Positions 19,991-31,360 of a DNA stretch of 64,000 nt are shown one piece after another. A program made the position numbers and the translations under genes. The DNA is taken from assembly GCF_963678635.1 (NCBI RefSeq), contig NC_087062.1, positions 65,339,647 through 65,403,646 on the forward strand, written 5' to 3'. Source of the stretch: Symsagittifera roscoffensis. Taxonomy: Eukaryota > Xenacoelomorpha > Acoela > Convolutidae. A model generated the notes under the pieces. The model saw only the letters and a program-made list of their open reading frames with translations. It was not told where the DNA came from and made no database searches. Position 1 is the stretch's first letter. Each line of letters starts with the position of its first letter.

Positions 19991-20860
19991 TCGCTTTCCG
20001 TCTAAAATGCTAGTTTTGCTTAAGAAAATTTAACGTCTTTGTTCCGTTTTCTTGGAGCCGTCTAATTTGCTTATCGTCGTATTTTCTAGCCCCCGTAAGC
20101 TAGGATAGCCGGATGCTGTGCAAATAGCACAAAATGTTCCGACCATATTCTTTAAAAAAGCACGGAATGTTCCGACCATATTCTTAAAAATGTTTTTTTT
20201 TCGTGCGTGGTGTGAAGAAAGAATCTGACCAAAACCTGAAAATTGACATAATTGACAGTCACAGTGAAAAGGGCAAATCTTTTTGAATTATTCTTGTTAT
20301 GAATTTTGGAAAGTTTTTCCAAAAATGGCGGAAAAATTGTTTTTTTTTATCAGAGTTAAAATAAAGTTTCATTGTTTACTCTTCTATAAGAAGTCTCTTC
20401 GCTTGGCTAAAACTTAAAATTTTCAAACCGGTTTTTCTCGACACTTGGCTGACTCTTTCAAAAACTTTAATGTCGTTCAAACCAGGACTGAAAGGGCTTA
20501 AATATGATATCATTCGGCCTTTTCCGATGAATTTTTTGGAACCTGATTTTGAATTTTCCGTAGAGAACAAGAAAAAACTAAAGCTCACCCGAATACAAAG
20601 TCCCCCCCCCCCCCCATTTTGGAACAAAAAATAAACAATAGACAGAAAACAATTCGGGAAGGGCTTCTCCGCAACTTCAAAACAGAAAAAGCAAACTTAA
20701 AGCTTCAAAAAGCAAAATCGAATTGATTTGAGCTTGAAAGGCAAAATTATTTCTAAAATTGAACTTGTCGAATGAATTTGTTAGAAACCATACAATTGCA
20801 AACGGTTAGCATCTTCGCTCCAATTGGCCCAGTTTTGTTGATGTTTTAGATATCCTGTTT
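19991..20860 (+). repeat. dispersed ~530-bp repeat, forward copy, and C12orf56 upstream region
   Basis: From 20101 a repeat starts with GGATAGCCGG and a small hairpin (GCTGTGC/GCAC), with a local duplication of the ATGTTCCGACCATATTCTT segment. It runs to about 20630, where a C-run of about 17 bases ends it. The same repeat lies inverted at 23520-24165 and partially at 29580-29700. Shared landmarks are AAACCGGTTTTTCTCGACA and ACCCGAATACAAAGT. The last 200 bp before 20861 show an acceptor-like TTTTAG at about 20845 and no other signal. Confidence 0.55.
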
Positions 20861-22291
20861 ATGGCTTCTATAAACCCAAAGCTTGATAATTTTTTGGTCA
20901 AGAGATTATGCAGAGATGAGTACGAGAGTATTAAATCATGTGAAAGTGCTATCATTGATGCTAATGGAACTGAGCGATATGTTTTGTTAACTGATCGGAA
21001 CCTGCGGCTTATCGACAGTCCTCCAAAAAATATCAAACTGCAAATATCTCTCTCCGACATAGTATCAGTAAGCTATGAGCACAACTATGTACCCTTTTTA
21101 AATGGTCTGGATCGTGAAAACACTCAGCACATCAAAGTTGAAATTTTAGATACTAATTTGAACAGGTTGGGTTCTAAGAAGAGCAGTAAGTCTATATCGG
21201 ATACTCATTTTTTAGATTTGTACATTAGATCTAAAACATCCTCATTTTGCGCGAACATAAAGCATGCCGTTGCCAGATATATTATAAAAAGTACCCGGAT
21301 GACAAGTATGGAAAACGACCCTGAGAACCAGATTTTTCTTAGCAAGCCTGAACACATTCGATTCCTTTTCCAAGAATTGAAGACTGACTTGCTCGAAAGT
21401 GACGGAGAAGTAGAAAACATGTTCATGTTGCTTAGAGAGCTTCTCCAGAGCGCTAGAAAAAGTTATTTTGTCAAGAAATTATTCTGGAAAGATTTTGTGC
21501 TGGTAGAGTTTTTCTTAGAGCAATTGAAAAAATATTGTCTTACATCATCTGTGAATCTTAGTTACAATCTAGCTGCTGATGCACGAAGTGACGAACTGGA
21601 ACTGATAACTTTGATTATGGAGTTATTCGCAGAATTTGTTTGCGAAACGGAAAGTGTCAACGAGCGAAATGCATTTTTACAAGCTGAAGAATTCAGTTAC
21701 GTTCGAAAACTAACAGTTTTTTGTCTTTCCGAACCCGCGATGCCAGAAAAGTTTAAAAAACCAATAAAAACAAGAAATATTGCGGATATTTTTGCTGGAT
21801 CCTGTCGTTCAACAACGGAATCCGCGAATTCCCCAGCTGATGAACTGCTAATTAGTTACTGTAACTTTGCGCTAGCTCGACAAGCACTTCTGTTTGAGCT
21901 TACTATCTCTGCCGTAGAAATGAAATGGATGAATCCGAGCAACCGATTCGATATAAAGTGGCTGGCAGCTCAACTCGTTAAGCATGAAGAAGGTTTGTAT
22001 GAGTTCAGCAGGGTTCTGATATGGCTAGCAATGGTCATACTTGATCTAACAGTGCCCGATACTCTGACTCCGAAACAGTCGTTGTGGATATATGAAATTT
22101 TTGGTTTCATTCAAATCCTGATCGATCACAGTCAGAAATTTGCCGGTTTTTTCCGCTGTGAGTTTCAAGAAGAGTTCAAGTACTTCTTCCTGGCCGAAAT
22201 TGTGCGGAAGCGACTGGACGAAGAAAGTCGAATCAGCGCCAAAATTATGGGCCAGATGAAAACTCTCCGTGATGCTGTAGTTTCCCAGTAA
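20861..22291 (+). CDS. C12orf56-like: C12orf56-like protein of unknown function
   Basis: This single-exon frame encodes 476 residues. Residues 1-95 match the N-terminus of the vertebrate C12orf56 family as I recall it: a K-L-D-x-F-L start, then RYVLLTDRNLRLIDSPPKNI, a strand reading LSDIVSVSYEHNYVPFL, and DRENTQHIKV. The remaining ~380 residues are mostly helical and Leu/Phe-rich, with no signal peptide or membrane segment. The family's role is unknown; the N-terminal part could be a PH-like fold. It is somewhat shorter than my recollection of the human protein. In vertebrates the gene has many exons; here it has none in the coding part. The next gene starts only 200 bp downstream on the same strand. 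No canonical AATAAA is seen after the stop. Confidence 0.85.
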   Translation: MASINPKLDNFLVKRLCRDEYESIKSCESAIIDANGTERYVLLTDRNLRLIDSPPKNIKLQISLSDIVSVSYEHNYVPFLNGLDRENTQHIKVEILDTNLNRLGSKKSSKSISDTHFLDLYIRSKTSSFCANIKHAVARYIIKSTRMTSMENDPENQIFLSKPEHIRFLFQELKTDLLESDGEVENMFMLLRELLQSARKSYFVKKLFWKDFVLVEFFLEQLKKYCLTSSVNLSYNLAADARSDELELITLIMELFAEFVCETESVNERNAFLQAEEFSYVRKLTVFCLSEPAMPEKFKKPIKTRNIADIFAGSCRSTTESANSPADELLISYCNFALARQALLFELTISAVEMKWMNPSNRFDIKWLAAQLVKHEEGLYEFSRVLIWLAMVILDLTVPDTLTPKQSLWIYEIFGFIQILIDHSQKFAGFFRCEFQEEFKYFFLAEIVRKRLDEESRISAKIMGQMKTLRDAVVSQ

Positions 22292-22492
22292 ATCATCTAT
22301 CATTCTGTCATTTCAATTATCTATCCTCTGTAAATAGAATTTCTGTATATAAGTGTACAATTTAAGCAATGTAATATATTAATTAGATTCAATTTCGAGT
22401 ACGCAACTCAAGCATAATATGGTTTCAAATACAGAAGTAAGTTAGGACCAATCAACACCCCAGTGAATGTCTATTGAATTAGATAAGCTTAA

Positions 22493-22690
22493 ATGGGCAA
22501 TTTTCAGAAGGCAATGGATATCGTGGGCGCTTTGTATTCCACAATCCCTTCCAACATGGAGGAGGAAACAGCGGAGGAGGGAGTTGAGACGCAGCCGATG
22601 ATGTCAGCGCAAAACGAAGAGTACTTCTTCTTCTCTGACGGACACTCGGAGATGTCTGACAGTGAAGTAGTCGTGCAACAGCCACAAGAG
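22493..22690 (+). CDS. zinc-finger gene A, exon 1 (acidic N-terminus)
   Basis: This short acidic exon (66 codons) reads MGNFQKAMDIVGALYS and then a Glu/Gln-rich stretch ending VVQQPQE before a GTAGTT donor at 22691. The ATG at 22493 follows an in-frame stop directly (TAA ATG) and has a purine at -3, so it can be the start. The alternative is a TTTTCAG acceptor at 22507 with coding beginning at AAG 22508, requiring another upstream exon or a trans-spliced leader. Phase 0 at the donor fits the exons at 30089 and 34107, where the acidic character continues. The assignment to one gene is inferred from phase and composition. Confidence 0.55.
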
Positions 22691-23092
22691 GTAGTTCAAT
22701 AAAATCTATCAGACGGATTATTGCGCTATTTGGCGAGCATTTAAGTAATTTTTTAGCGTACCTTGATGCTTGGGTATCTAGGCCTGAGATCAATTAGGCA
22801 ATCACCGGTCCCATTCGCGCGTGGGGCTGAGATAGCGCAATAGCTACTTGAGGCTTGTTTCAGTTCAGGCAATTTCTGTTTATTACACCAGCAAAGCTTG
22901 TGTTATAGTATCAACTCTTTTTTTCCAACCTACGTCGCAAATATTGCTGCGACGCAAATATTTTTGCGACAAATTTGTTCATTTTGAAAGTGTTCATTTT
23001 GATCAATAACCAGCTATTAAGTACAGCCAATGCTAAGGATATTAACACAGACTATTATATTACATTTAGCACTTAGCTTCAAGGTATCATGG

Positions 23093-23165
23093 ATCTGTAG
23101 CGTAGAGGTAGGGAAGGACACCCGCAACAAAATAAGAGGGTTCGAACCTGGACAGGGTCGGATGT
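23093..23165 (+). repeat. tRNA-derived SINE head
   Basis: The sequence GTAGCGTAGAGGTAGGGAAGG resembles a Pol III A box and GGGTTCGAACCTGG a B box, about 35 bases apart. It does not fold into a full tRNA, so it is read as a SINE head rather than a gene. Confidence 0.45.
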
Positions 23166-23519
23166 TTTAATGAACTTTTCCGTAAACTAGCTAAAATGCG
23201 TCAGCTCTATAAATTGAGGCATGTTAGTTTTCAATTTTTTTTTTCAAATTGACTGGTACTGCTAATGCGTCATAATTGGCTTGCGTCAATTAGCAATTAT
23301 GTAGACTCACAATTGGCGTGCGGCACTTAAGAAGTTTTGTAGAATCAAATTTTTAATCATTCAGATTTTCCCAATAGCGTTATCGGTCATGTTTTTGATT
23401 GTGTATGCGAAGTGCAACTTCGCCTCTGTGTAAAGATTTGCCCTCGATTCCCCAAAAAATGTGGAACAGCAGAATTCCCACTATCGAAACTGGAAACTGG
23501 TTCCTGTTCGTAAAAAAGT

Positions 23520-24165
23520 CTTATGAAAATGTATGGGATGTGATATTAATTGTTCCGACCATTGAAAATGAGGAGGAACTTTGTATTCGGGTGTTTTAGT
23601 TTCGTTTTGATTTCCACGCAAAATCAGCTTCGACAAATAATCATCGGATTGGGTGGAGTGATATATCATATTAAAGCCCTTTCAATTGTGATTCAAACGA
23701 CCTTAAGGACATTTCAAATTTCTTTCCCATTGTCGAGAAAAACCGGTTTGAGTTTTTTGATTTTTCGTCTAATTTCGAGCGAGTGAGCATGCTTACGTTA
23801 GCTTTTTTATGCTTAATATCAGCCTTGGAATTTAGTTTTATTCAAATAAAGTTTGTTCTGGAGTTTTTAGCGCCCTATTAGGTATCAAAAAGATCAAAAA
23901 TTTAAGAAACAAAGTTGAAAAACTTCAAAAAGAAAATTGGCGAAATTAAAAAAAAAATTTTACCATGTTTTTCGTTTTTCTCTAAAAGCGGTTTTTTCAA
24001 TTTGCCTGTTTTAATATGGCAAAACTGCCTAAATTCTATTTTTTCGTCGAAATTCTGTTATCAGAAAAAAACGACACTAATTGAAAAAAAAAAATTTAAG
24101 ACTATGGTCGGATCATTCTGTGCTACTTTCACAGTAACCGGCTATCCTTGTTTTAATTTTAATTT
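23520..24165 (-). repeat. dispersed repeat, inverted copy
   Basis: This is the reverse complement of the repeat at 20101-20630, diverged but colinear: it begins at 24165 with AAGGATAGCCGGTTACTGTG and runs through AAACCGGTTTTTCTCGACA to ACCCGAATACAAAGTTCC. Together the two copies bracket the C12orf56-like gene and exon 1 of gene A. Confidence 0.65.
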
Positions 24166-24179
24166 TTCAAGACTACTTT

Positions 24180-25010
24180 ACTGATTTTTTCAAAAATGAA
24201 TCCAATGGAAGGAAATTCCACCACCTCTCATGTGTGATGGCATATTCCCCTTGTATCTTTTTTTTTACCATACCTCACTATCTAAAGCCTCGGAAAAACT
24301 CAGTGGGGAGAATATTTAACCCAAATTTTTAGATGTTTTCATTTTCTCAAAAATTGTCCTGCAGTATTTGAGATTTTAAGTCCAATCGAAGGAACGGGTT
24401 ATGGGAGGCTTCCCTGAATCATCGGCTACGCCCAAATTTTTCACACAAGAATTTATGGTGCTCGGAAAAGTCATACTTTGGTGTTTTAACTGTTTTTTGA
24501 AACTTTGGCAGAGATTTTTGTTTAGATCGAAAGAGCAGGTTTTGTAAAGCTTAGGCCATTTTTTTCCACAAAAAGTTATGGCCCTTGGACAAGTCAAATA
24601 TTTGACTTTGGACCGTTTCTTGAAACTTTTTGCATTTTCTCGAAAGCATCAAATCTGAGATTTTGGCCTCAATGGAGAGAACGGCTTGTGGTAAGCTCCC
24701 CTGTATTACCGGGCATTCTCAATTGTTTTCGCAAAAAAGTAATTGTTTGCAGAAAAGTCATATTTCTGATTTTTTGAACATTTTTTGAAGCTATGACTTT
24801 TCGAAAATTACCCTCCCAAATCTAAGATTATAGAGTCAGAACTACTATATCTATTTTTCACTATAAAAGTTATTTTCCTTGGAAAAGAAAAAAAGTTGAT
24901 TTTCTGGCCGTTTTTTGAAACTTTTTGATCTTCTCGAAGACTACCCTTACCAATGTGAAAGCTAGCCTCCCAAAAATCAAATATTTGATTTTATAGGTCC
25001 ATAATTTTGA
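24180..25010 (+). repeat. degenerate tandem satellite, ~150-bp unit
   Basis: Five or six diverged units each carry the order AAAAAGTTATGGCCCTTGG, AAAAGTCATATTTTTGA-like, GTTTTTTGAAACTTTTTG and a TCTCGAAAA..CCAA..GAGATTTT block. Recurrences of TTTTGAAACTTT are near 24495, 24622, 24785 and 24912. No coding potential was found. Confidence 0.6.
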
Positions 25011-26310
25011 GTTTTGGCTTTGAAATCGAGGGTTTAATTGAGGAAACAGGTTCTGTTAAGCTTACGTTTATAAGTTGCTACGCCTTAAAGTTTGTCTGGA
25101 AGAAGCTCAATTTTGAATTTTCATACCGCTTTCATACAGCATCGGTAGAAAGAATCAAAAAATATCCAACAGGAACTTCAGTTTTACCTGTGCCCCTTGT
25201 TTTATACTGACAATTTATGATGATTTTAGTGGCATTTTAAACCTTTGTTTCTATCCTCAGTGAAGAAAAATGTGAAGCTATGTTCATAAAAATGTGAAGT
25301 TAACTTCATATGATGTTATGTTCATATCAGCATCACAAAAAAGGGTGAAATTAGGCATTGCGTTGTAGGCATTGTTGCGTGCCACGTGTTTCGTGTGCCG
25401 CAAGGAACTTTGATTGTAGATGCAATTGCAAAGGTTGTTCATTGTAATTTCAAGAGGGCTATAAAACTTGAAGTATAAAATCGTTGTTTTTTCGGCTCAA
25501 CTTGTGTCTGCTCAAAGATTGTCGGCCATGTTTTCGCTCTGTCAGTTTTGGTCCAATAATATTTTGTTATTCAAATGTCTGACATTTTGCCTAAAATGAA
25601 CTTCTATAGAGACTTGCGAAAACTTCAATTTTGTTAGATTTTTTCAATATTTTTGTTCATGTCTTTACCTTTAAGATAACCAAGGATTTTGCAATCGGTA
25701 ACTAGACTTGTTCTTAGGCTAAAGCTTGTGATTCGAATCGGTCGGGTGCTGTTTTTTTTATTGCAAAGTTTGTGCATTTTTGGACGATCGTCCGTTTGCT
25801 TATTTTTGTCGACTTAATTCCCGTAGCCCGTTTTTTCTGAAGGTTCAGCTTTCTCTAACGCCATGCCTGACGACAAAGCACAGGATTTCCATTCCAGGAG
25901 CGATCAGTTTTTTTGCAAACTGAAAGTTTTTGGCTGTTTTCGGTTTTTGTCTGTCTGCTTATTTTTACAGGCTTAGTTCATGCAGTACGAACTTTTTGAA
26001 AGTTCGGCTTTTTTTTCTGGCTTTCCGGAAGCTCCTTGTAACATTTCTAGTGGTGCAGTCAGTTTTATTCGGAATATTTTGGGATTTTGCAGTTTTTACA
26101 TTTTTTTATGACAAAAACAATTTTGAAGGTTTTTTCATTGTGATATTTTTTAATTTGATTTAAATCACAGTCAATTTTCGATTTTTTAAATCGATTTCAT
26201 TCGCAGTCATTTTTGTATCGAAAGTAGTGCGAAGCTCAGCATCGCCTCTGTGTTTATGTTTTTGATGTATCGCAAGTGGAGCAAAGATCAGATTCGACTC
26301 AAATCAAAGG

Positions 26311-26555
26311 GGTTGTGGCGCAAATGCTAGAAAATGAGACTCGTAACGTCGGAAGTTCGAGTTCGGCGCATACAAATAGTTTCACTTTTATTTGGCGGTA
26401 CTTATGCAGAATAGCATTGGCAATCTATACGCAACTGAAGCCTTTTTTTGGTAGCTAGGTTGGCGAATTTTCAAGTGACCGTAGCGCATATACGGGACGA
26501 GAGAGTCGTAATCTCCTCCGTATCGGATGTTCGATTCGGGCCCATAGAAAAATTT
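26311..26555 (+). repeat. two tRNA-derived SINE heads in tandem
   Basis: Two related heads lie 160 bp apart: GTTGTGGCGCAAATGCTAG then GAGACTCGTAACGTCGGAAG then TTCGAGTTCGGC; and CCGTAGCGCATATACGGGA then GAGAGTCGTAATCTC then TTCGATTCGGGCCC. Anticodon-arm and T-arm remnants resemble the tRNA-Met-like SINEs at 30851, 43978 and 56891. Confidence 0.5.
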
Positions 26556-27000
26556 ATATTTCTTAAGCCTTTCTTTTACTTTATTTTTTATTTCATTTGT
26601 TTTTAGCTGTTCAGAGATATGTTTTTCCGTTTTCTCCCTAGTGACTGCGAAGAGCAGCTTCAACCCTGTGTCAAGTAAATTTGATATTTATCGGTAATTT
26701 TTACATTTTCTCACGACGATTTTGTAAACTTTTTGATTTTTTTTTTGTTTTGCTCTGAGAAGGTTCATTCGGCTTAACTGGTTTTCGCTTAATAAATTTC
26801 GATTATTAGGGTTCAGACGCTTTTTGATGTCTCGCAGTTCTTTTGTTTTTGTTCAGGAAAAAGTTTTTACCCTTGCGATAAGCAAGGGTATTACAGTCGG
26901 TACTAGACTTTTCTCCCGTAAACAACTTAGTCCACAGGACTCATTGAACTCCTAAGGTACCTTGGTTCGCAGTGAATTCAAGTTTTGACGTTTTGAATTA

Positions 27001-27062
27001 GCCTGATGGTAAAGAATACGCCTGGACGGCAAAGGTCCTGGGTTCGAATCTGACCGCGACTT
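27001..27062 (+). repeat. tRNA-derived SINE head
   Basis: The A-box-like TAGCCTGATGGTAAAGAA is followed after ~35 bases by GGGTTCGAATCTGACC (B box). The anticodon arm does not pair well, so a functional tRNA is unlikely. Confidence 0.45.
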
Positions 27063-30000
27063 CTTTTTGAACGAGAAATATTCCATTTAAAAAAAATTAT
27101 CGGCTTATTGATTGTCTGCTTATGTTTTGTCGGCCTAATTCCCAAATCATAGATTTTTTTCTTGCTATGCTTAATTTGTATTGTAGTTGCTCTTAGTGTT
27201 TTGATTTATTTCTGCTGTTTGTAATTTCTTGACTTGTATATATTTTTTTTTTTTTAGTTTTTTTTTCTGTCCGAATGATTTTGGCTGGTGTTTTATCGGC
27301 TCAGTGATCTTATTTTTATTCGTGTCAAGTAAAACGTAGTTTGTATGCTCACATCTAGATCGCACATTTTTTAAAGATCCTAATAGAAATTATAGTTTAA
27401 GTTTTCAGGTCATTCGTTTTTTTTGTCGTTTTCTTTTCGTTTTTTTTCGGGTTAATTGGTTTCGGAATTTTTTCTACATCGGCTTAATGGCCCCATATTG
27501 CATCGTTTGTTGAGCGATAAAAATAAAAAATTTACTGAGTTTCTTTTGAGGGGGCGAGCTTAACAAATTTATATAGTTTTGAAATTTTTTCCGAATCGTT
27601 CTTTTTTTTTTTATTTCGGGTTAAAGGGTTTTTGCTCAGACGTTTTTGGGTTTTTTCTCCCACCAGTCAAGTTTTCCGATACTAATTTTTACATTCTATT
27701 GTATTGATTCGTTTTTGGTTTAAGAGAAGTTCTAGTTTCTTTGTTTTTTCGATTAATTTTTTTGTTTTTTTTTTAATTTTTGTCGACCGTCTTTTTTTGG
27801 TTTTCATATTTGTACACTGTGCAAATATGTGCAAAATTTGTTCGTAATTAATTTGGGCTAGTGGTTTATTAAAATTCACTTCAATTTCATTTGCAAAAAA
27901 GATGGCAAATGACGCCGTCACTTAAAAACGAAATGGCGCGATCGTACTTGAACATCTTTTCGCTTCTTCCAAAGAGAAGTTAAATTAACAGGTTTTCCAG
28001 CGACAGAAATGTTTTAAAGTTTGATAAAACCTGAAGTTTTTTTAAAATTCGAATAGTTTTATCGTGACTTATTTTCTTTTTGGACACTTAAAAATTTCTT
28101 TTAAAAAAAGTAAATATAGTTTTTTCCGTTTTACTGAATGCATCGACGCTTCGAATTTTTCATCACAGAAATTGTGTTTTGGTTGAACTGGCGTTTACCC
28201 AGTTTTTGTCAATTTTGTTGCTGCTCGATAAATTTTTCTTGTTAGTGAACGCTGTTAATTGTGCTTCTCGACATGCTTTCCTCAAATTGAACATCATACA
28301 AGATAAACTCATAAAATTTTGTAGGTGTAGTTTTTTCGACTTGTTTTGTCGCTTGCTCAATAATGCTAAGTTTGTGCCGTGCGAAGCTCGCCTTCGTCTG
28401 ATTCCCTTATTGGATAGCAAATTTTGCTCTCCAGCAGCAAAAGGCCGAAAAAAAGTGCAGAACTTACTTCTAAAAAAAAGGCCATGATTTTTAAGATTTT
28501 CTGTTTATTTTTTTGTCAGTAAAAAATATTGATGCACTCAGGTATAATGCATTTGTTGAGTTCAATTGAAATTCATTTGTTGAAAGTGACGTAAATAGCA
28601 TTCTCCAAATACGAACGTGGAAATGGCGCAAAAAAAACGTGAATAATTTCTAGTTTCGAAAGTGGAATTTATTTTTAAGATTTCCCAGCGGAATAAAAAC
28701 TTTACCTATTGATCCAGTTTTCTCAAGTTGGGTTCATGCTATCAAAAAAGAGCCAATCATAAATTGTTCTAGAAATTCAAAGAGCTTAAAGGGCATCTAT
28801 TTTTTTTTGAAATTCGGAAGTTGAGATTTTTTTTAAGAAGAACTGTTTTTTTAATGTTTACTTGCGTTCATTACTCTTTTTCAATCATCGATTGGCAATG
28901 TTTAGATATTGCAGTGGGTGGAATAAAGATGTTACCTGATGATCCAGTTTGTTGGAGTTGGTTTAGTTGCTGGATGCGTGCAATTAGCAAGTGTTTCAAA
29001 TCGGAATTTAGACTTTTTCGGTTTCCAACTAGTTAAACAAAATGCAGTTCAGATGGAATTTGTGGGCAACATAGTTGTTTTTGAGTGTCTGTGTTTAAAT
29101 TGGCGTTCTATACGGGTATTTAATAAATTGGTTGTTTGGCTTGAAGAGGTTTCGGTTGGTGTTAAATCTGCGAGTTCTCTCCCATTTCGTCGTTTGTAGA
29201 CCAATATTTATTTAAGTAAAACTTTGTTGGGGTATGTTCAAGATGTTTATAGCTCCAACTTTTCATGTCTTTGCTAAATTGCCGCCAAGCTTTATTTTGT
29301 CTATTAAGTAACTGCCTGATTAATTACTTCCTCTAGGTTTTTTAGTTTTTTGTTTGCACGAGTTGTTTATGTTGGCTGTTCGAATTTATGTTAATTTTTT
29401 TAATCAGCCAAGTTTTGGAAATTACATAAATTTAGGCAATGAGAAAAAATCAGAAACAAATTAATTTTACTCGTTAAACTTGAATCAGGCAAAAAAAGCT
29501 ATTGTGAATGGCAAGCAGGGTTACAGTAAGCTATTGTAAGCCTGCTTGCTCGCTTTATTCGCTCGAAGTTAGTTCAAAAATAAAGAAATTTAAACTATTT
29601 TTTTCTTGTCACTGAGAAAATCTTTTCGAAAATTTTATTGTTGTTCGAATCACGACTGAAAAGGCTGTAATTTGATAAGGTACTAAGTTCCCTCTATTTT
29701 TAAATGATCGAAACAAAACGGATGTTTTCAAATGTGTTCTGCAATAATAACGTTTTTTCCTTGCCTGTTTTTTTTTTTCCTATAACGACTAATGTTCTAT
29801 CACTGCGTTGCTGACAAGCAAGTGGTTACTTTTTGGTTTTTAGGTTAACAGTTGCCAAGCTATTGAAAGGACCTTTTAAATAGCCAGCCTTCTTTCGCAT
29901 TGAGAAACGTTCAGATCTGATTTTCTTGAAACTCGGATAATTTTCGTGAGATCTATTTGGTAGTCGGAATAATAAGCTAGAGTGAATGCCAGATATAAAG

Positions 30001-30088
30001 TTTGTGAATGCCCAATAAAGTTTAACGGAATAAAAAAATCCGTAGCTTAACCGCGAAAAATCTACAAGTTGGAAATGTGTTCTTATAG

Positions 30089-30259
30089 GTGATAGTGGAC
30101 GAGTCTAACTTGGAGATAGGACAGGACACTATGGTGGTGATGCACGATGACGTCATGGACGAGGAGGAGGTGATTCTGGGAGAGAGGACTGATGATGATT
30201 TGACCATTGACACAACACTGGGACGACATCATCAGACCATGGACGATGACTACAAACCG
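30089..30259 (+). CDS. zinc-finger gene A, exon 2 (acidic linker)
   Basis: This 57-codon exon lies between acceptor TCTTATAG and donor GTAATT. It reads VIVDESNLEIGQDTMVVMH and continues Asp/Glu/Met-rich to DDDYKP. Both ends are phase 0, so it joins exon 1 (…QQPQE) and exon 3 (VLDEKERE…) in frame. An acidic region ahead of a finger array is typical of transcriptional regulators. It is supported by an unbroken frame, splice sites and biased composition, not by homology. Confidence 0.65.
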
Positions 30260-30850
30260 GTAATTTGGTATACGTGATACCAGTGTAACATGTAAATTTG
30301 TCCCATGTCAACTTGTCCCAGCCCATCTTGTCCTACTTTAATTTTCCCCACAAGACAACTTGTCCTTTGTCATCTTGTCCCTGATAATTACACTACCGTC
30401 AGCTAATTGTATTACTAAGAACTTTTTTCTAACATAAGTCGCAAATATTGGTGCCACTTTTAAGGCAATTTTACAGCTTTTTGATAATATGTGCCTTGAC
30501 ATTCGAATAGTAAACACTTAAAACAGTTGATGCATTTTTATTTCATCAAATGAACCGAAAAAAGCTATTTGTTTCAAACAAGGCAACAATAATAAAAACT
30601 CGATTTCAAAAATTTTTAACTCAATTTATCTTTTTGACTCTCTTTTTTAACTCTTTTTTGAAATGCAGAATTTATACATAATTTGGCTTTATGCTTTCCG
30701 ATTTGTTACATGCAAAGTTAGTGTGGATGCCTTCAGTTTGTTATGTTCCAAATTATTACTTGCAAATTTTACTTGGTATTTGGTGCCACTTTTGGCGAAT
30801 AGCATATGTAGCTGCTTTATTCGTGACTAGTATTTGTTTGTCGGTAGTTA

Positions 30851-30935
30851 AGAGTGCGTGGCTGTGCGGTTATTGCGTGAGACTCATAATCTCTCGATTG
30901 CAGTAGGGCGCAGATCGAATCCTTGACCTAGCCGA
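30851..30935 (+). repeat. tRNA-Met-derived SINE
   Basis: GTGCGTGGCTGTGCGGTTATTG gives an A box. The anticodon arm GAGACTCATAATCTC has the 7-base loop CTCATAA with anticodon CAT, as in elongator tRNA-Met. The B box is degenerate (GATCGAATCC). Sister copies are at 43978 and 56891. About 85 bp downstream, at 31017, is a GCGAAGCGAAGCTTCGCC hairpin that recurs near several SINE copies. Confidence 0.6.
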
Positions 30936-31360
30936 ACTTTTATTAATTCGAGACTTATTTCTTTTTATTTCTCATTGCACTGTCTAGAGCTGCTTTTTGT
31001 CGTGTTTTCGGTTGTTTGCGAAGCGAAGCTTCGCCTCCGTGTGAATACTTAAAACTTGCTCAAGTTCTTTCATATCCTCGTAGATTATAGTGTCGCCATA
31101 AATAGGAAAGATATTTTTGCTGAACAAGCTTGAAACAAAACGCCGAATCATTAAAACTAAATCTAAAATGTGCTAAATCAAAATGAGTTTAGAGCATCCG
31201 TGAACTAAATGAAAGCCGCTAACTTTTGCGCAATTTTCATGTCGGTTTAGCTATATCTGAAAAAAAGATTGCTGATTTTGTAGGCTCACTTAGCATAGAG
31301 CTTGGTGCACTACACTCTTAGTCAAAAAGTCAAAGTTTTTATCATGAAACTGAAAAGAGG

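Larger units (their letters stand above)
22691..30088 (+). other. intron 1 of zinc-finger gene A, packed with repeats
   Basis: This is a 7.4-kb intron between the GTAGTT donor and the TCTTATAG acceptor. It holds an inverted dispersed repeat (23520-24165), a degenerate ~150-bp satellite (24180-25010), several tRNA-derived SINE heads (23093, 26311, 26470, 27001), mobile-element ends sharing GACTTTTCTCCCGTAAACAA (26910), and many copies of a TCGGCTTA/GTCTGCTTAT motif (25.8-27.5 kb). No other host exon is convincing. Confidence 0.55.

Noticed and set aside
20603-20620. Homopolymer C/G runs (also 36102-36118 and 51700-51719) as biological signals
   Set aside because: Runs of 16-20 identical bases are more likely ordinary simple repeats, and their exact length may be a sequencing artefact.
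20101-24165. A single 4-kb transposon that captured the C12orf56-like gene
   Set aside because: The bracketing repeats also occur alone elsewhere in the window, are diverged from each other, and no target duplication was found. Two independent insertions explain it better.
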